Source: Devosia aquimaris
GTDB lineage: Bacteria > Pseudomonadota > Alphaproteobacteria > Rhizobiales > Devosiaceae
Direction: 5' to 3'
Assembly: GCF_020169335.1 (NCBI RefSeq)
Contig: NZ_JAIEZN010000002.1
Coordinates: 868,001-932,000 of the forward strand
DNA length: 64,000 nt
The notes under the pieces were generated by a model. It was not told the DNA's origin. It worked only from the letters and a program-made list of their open reading frames with translations, and did not search any database. Position numbers and translations under genes: made by a program. Below, one piece after another: positions 62,743 through 64,000 of the stretch; position 1 is the first letter of the stretch, and every line of letters starts with the position of its first letter.

Positions 62743-63732
62743 TCAATAGCGGTCGAAGGGCTTGGGCTTGTTGCCCATGATCTCTTCGATTTTTGCAGTG
62801 ACATCGGCGGTGAGTTTGTCCTTGGACTTGAGCGCCGAGAGATTGTCCACCAGCTGCGCCTTCTTGGACGCGCCCAGGATCACCGTCGAGACATGCGGGT
62901 TGCTCAGGCACCACAGCAGGGCCAAATGGTGGATCGGCAGGCCGACGTCCTTGGCCAGGCCTGCCAGCTGGCGGATCTTGTCCAGCTTGGCCTTGCCGGC
63001 TTCGCTGGTCCATTCCTTTTTCAGCCACTCATAGCCAGGCAGGTTGAAGCGGCTGTCCTCGGGGATGCCATCATTGTACTTGCCGGTCAGCGCGCCCGAG
63101 GCGAGCGGCGACCAGATGGTTGTGCCCAGGCCCATCAGGTCATAGAGCGGCAGATAGTCATGTTCGACCTTTTCGCGCACGAAGAGGTTGTACTGCGGCT
63201 GCTCCATCTGCGGGCCGATGAGATTGTTGGCGCGGGCGAAGCCCCAGGCTTCGGTGAGCTGTTGGGCATTCCACTCCGACGTGCCCCAATAGAGGATCTT
63301 CCCCTGGGTCACCAGATTGTGCATGGCCCAGACGGTTTCCTCGATGGGCGTGTCGATGTCGGGGCGATGGCAGAAATAGAGGTCGAGATAGTCCACCTGC
63401 AGGCGCTTGAGCGCGGCATGACAGGCCTCGGTGACATGCTTGCGGCTCAGGCCCTTCTGGGTCGGCTTGCTGCCGCCCCAGAACACCTTGGAGGAGACCG
63501 AAAAACTGTCGCGGCTCCAGCCGAGCTGCTTGAGGGCTGCCCCCATCAGCGCTTCGGATTCGCCGGCCTCATAGCCCTCGGCATTGTCGAAGAAATTGAC
63601 GCCCTCGTCATAGGCCAGGCTCATCAGCGCCAGGGCCTCGTTCTGATCCACCTGCTTTGAGAAGGTGACCCAGCTGCCCAGCGATAGCTCGCTGACCTTG
63701 AGGCCGGATTTGCCCAAGCGACGATATTCCAT
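62743..63732 (-). CDS. aldo/keto reductase, Kv-beta/YghZ-like
   Basis: 329 residues from ATG 63732 (AGGAA site); an in-frame upstream start at 63774 lacks a site. The family start MEYRRLGKSGLKVSELSLGSW is followed by a catalytic-tetrad Asp/Tyr region (FFDNAEGYEAGESE), Lys (SSKVFWGG) and His (LYFCHRPD). It reduces aldehydes or ketones with NADPH, and members resemble voltage-gated potassium-channel beta subunits. Not obviously linked to the sugar systems. Confidence 0.92.
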   Translation of the reverse strand: MEYRRLGKSGLKVSELSLGSWVTFSKQVDQNEALALMSLAYDEGVNFFDNAEGYEAGESEALMGAALKQLGWSRDSFSVSSKVFWGGSKPTQKGLSRKHVTEACHAALKRLQVDYLDLYFCHRPDIDTPIEETVWAMHNLVTQGKILYWGTSEWNAQQLTEAWGFARANNLIGPQMEQPQYNLFVREKVEHDYLPLYDLMGLGTTIWSPLASGALTGKYNDGIPEDSRFNLPGYEWLKKEWTSEAGKAKLDKIRQLAGLAKDVGLPIHHLALLWCLSNPHVSTVILGASKKAQLVDNLSALKSKDKLTADVTAKIEEIMGNKPKPFDRY

Positions 63733-63889
63733 GACACTGTTCCTGTTGTTTTTTGCGGCCGGGCCGCCAGACAAGCATCGGCATTCGCCGATGAATATTA
63801 TCGTTCATACGATCGCTTTGTGGCGGTGTAAAGTCAGGCGCTGACCAGCGGCGGTGTGCACCGGCAGCGGCAGCGACAGGGAGGGACAC

Positions 63890-64000
63890 ATGCTGGGCGA
63901 AATCGACTCTCATGCCATTCTGGCAGTCAGCGATCTGACGCGGGCGCACCAGTTCTATGTTGACGTGCTGGGGCTGGAGCTTGTGCGCGGCGACGCCCAT
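63890..64000 (+). CDS. VOC-family (glyoxalase-like) protein, 3'-truncated by window edge
   Basis: ATG 63890 with CAGGGAGGGA upstream. The visible 37 residues contain HAILAVSDLTRAHQFYVDVLGL, the usual N-terminal betaalphabetabetabeta start of the vicinal oxygen chelate fold (glyoxalase, dioxygenase or resistance proteins). Divergent from the aldo/keto reductase. Too short to assign an activity. Confidence 0.7.
   Translation, partial: MLGEIDSHAILAVSDLTRAHQFYVDVLGLELVRGDAH

Overview
The window looks like chromosome of a high-GC alphaproteobacterium, most likely Hyphomicrobiales and Devosia-like. This is an inference from dense GC-rich coding DNA, the ectABCD-ask/ehu cluster, DctBD with a TRAP transporter, and several UgpC/MsmK-type sugar ABC importers. 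No rRNA, complete tRNA, CRISPR array or insertion sequence was found.

Layout. (1) 1-4427: right end of an integrated island with visibly lower GC. It holds a 5'-truncated hypothetical gene, a HEPN-type gene and a tyrosine integrase, the last two each broken by what looks like loss of one G from a G run. It ends at a 3' half of tRNA-Arg(CCG), the probable attachment site. (2) 4578-12556: an MFS exporter, then dctB-dctD and a C4-dicarboxylate TRAP transporter (dctP-dctQ-dctM). Repeated CCACCCA boxes upstream of dctP could be DctD sites. (3) 12677-21425: osmoprotection. A MarR-type EctR is divergent from ectA-ectB-ectC-ectD-ask, which is followed by the ehuB-ehuC-ehuD-ehuA ectoine importer. A second MFS gene follows. 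(4) 22851-43625: a fucosylated-glycan locus with two GH95 enzymes, one GH29 and one GH151/GHL6-like enzyme, two complete ABC importers, two LacI regulators and a phosphotransferase. None of the glycosidases has an obvious signal peptide, so oligosaccharides are probably imported intact and trimmed in the cytoplasm. (5) 43628-51350: a third LacI, a GH32/GH43-like beta-propeller hydrolase, a serine beta-lactamase-fold hydrolase and a third sugar ABC importer. (6) 51400-54815: an RTX/VCBS secreted propeller protein, three small proteins and a cold-shock protein. (7) 55092-59644: a fourth sugar ABC importer with divergent ATPase. (8) 59716-64000: acuI, an ABC exporter, an aldo/keto reductase and the start of a VOC-family gene.

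The most interesting regulatory observation is that the three LacI genes sit among three different palindromic or semi-palindromic operator families. These are CGTGAATGTTCACG (three copies), TGATAACGTT (two copies) and GCTAAA-N4-TTTAGC (two copies). Each overlaps or lies just downstream of a recognisable -35/-10 promoter at the head of a transport or hydrolase operon. The region reads as a stack of separately switched glycan-uptake modules. The 31127-31412 divergent promoter carries two different operator types. I see no fucose catabolic genes in the window, so the substrate assignment stays an inference.
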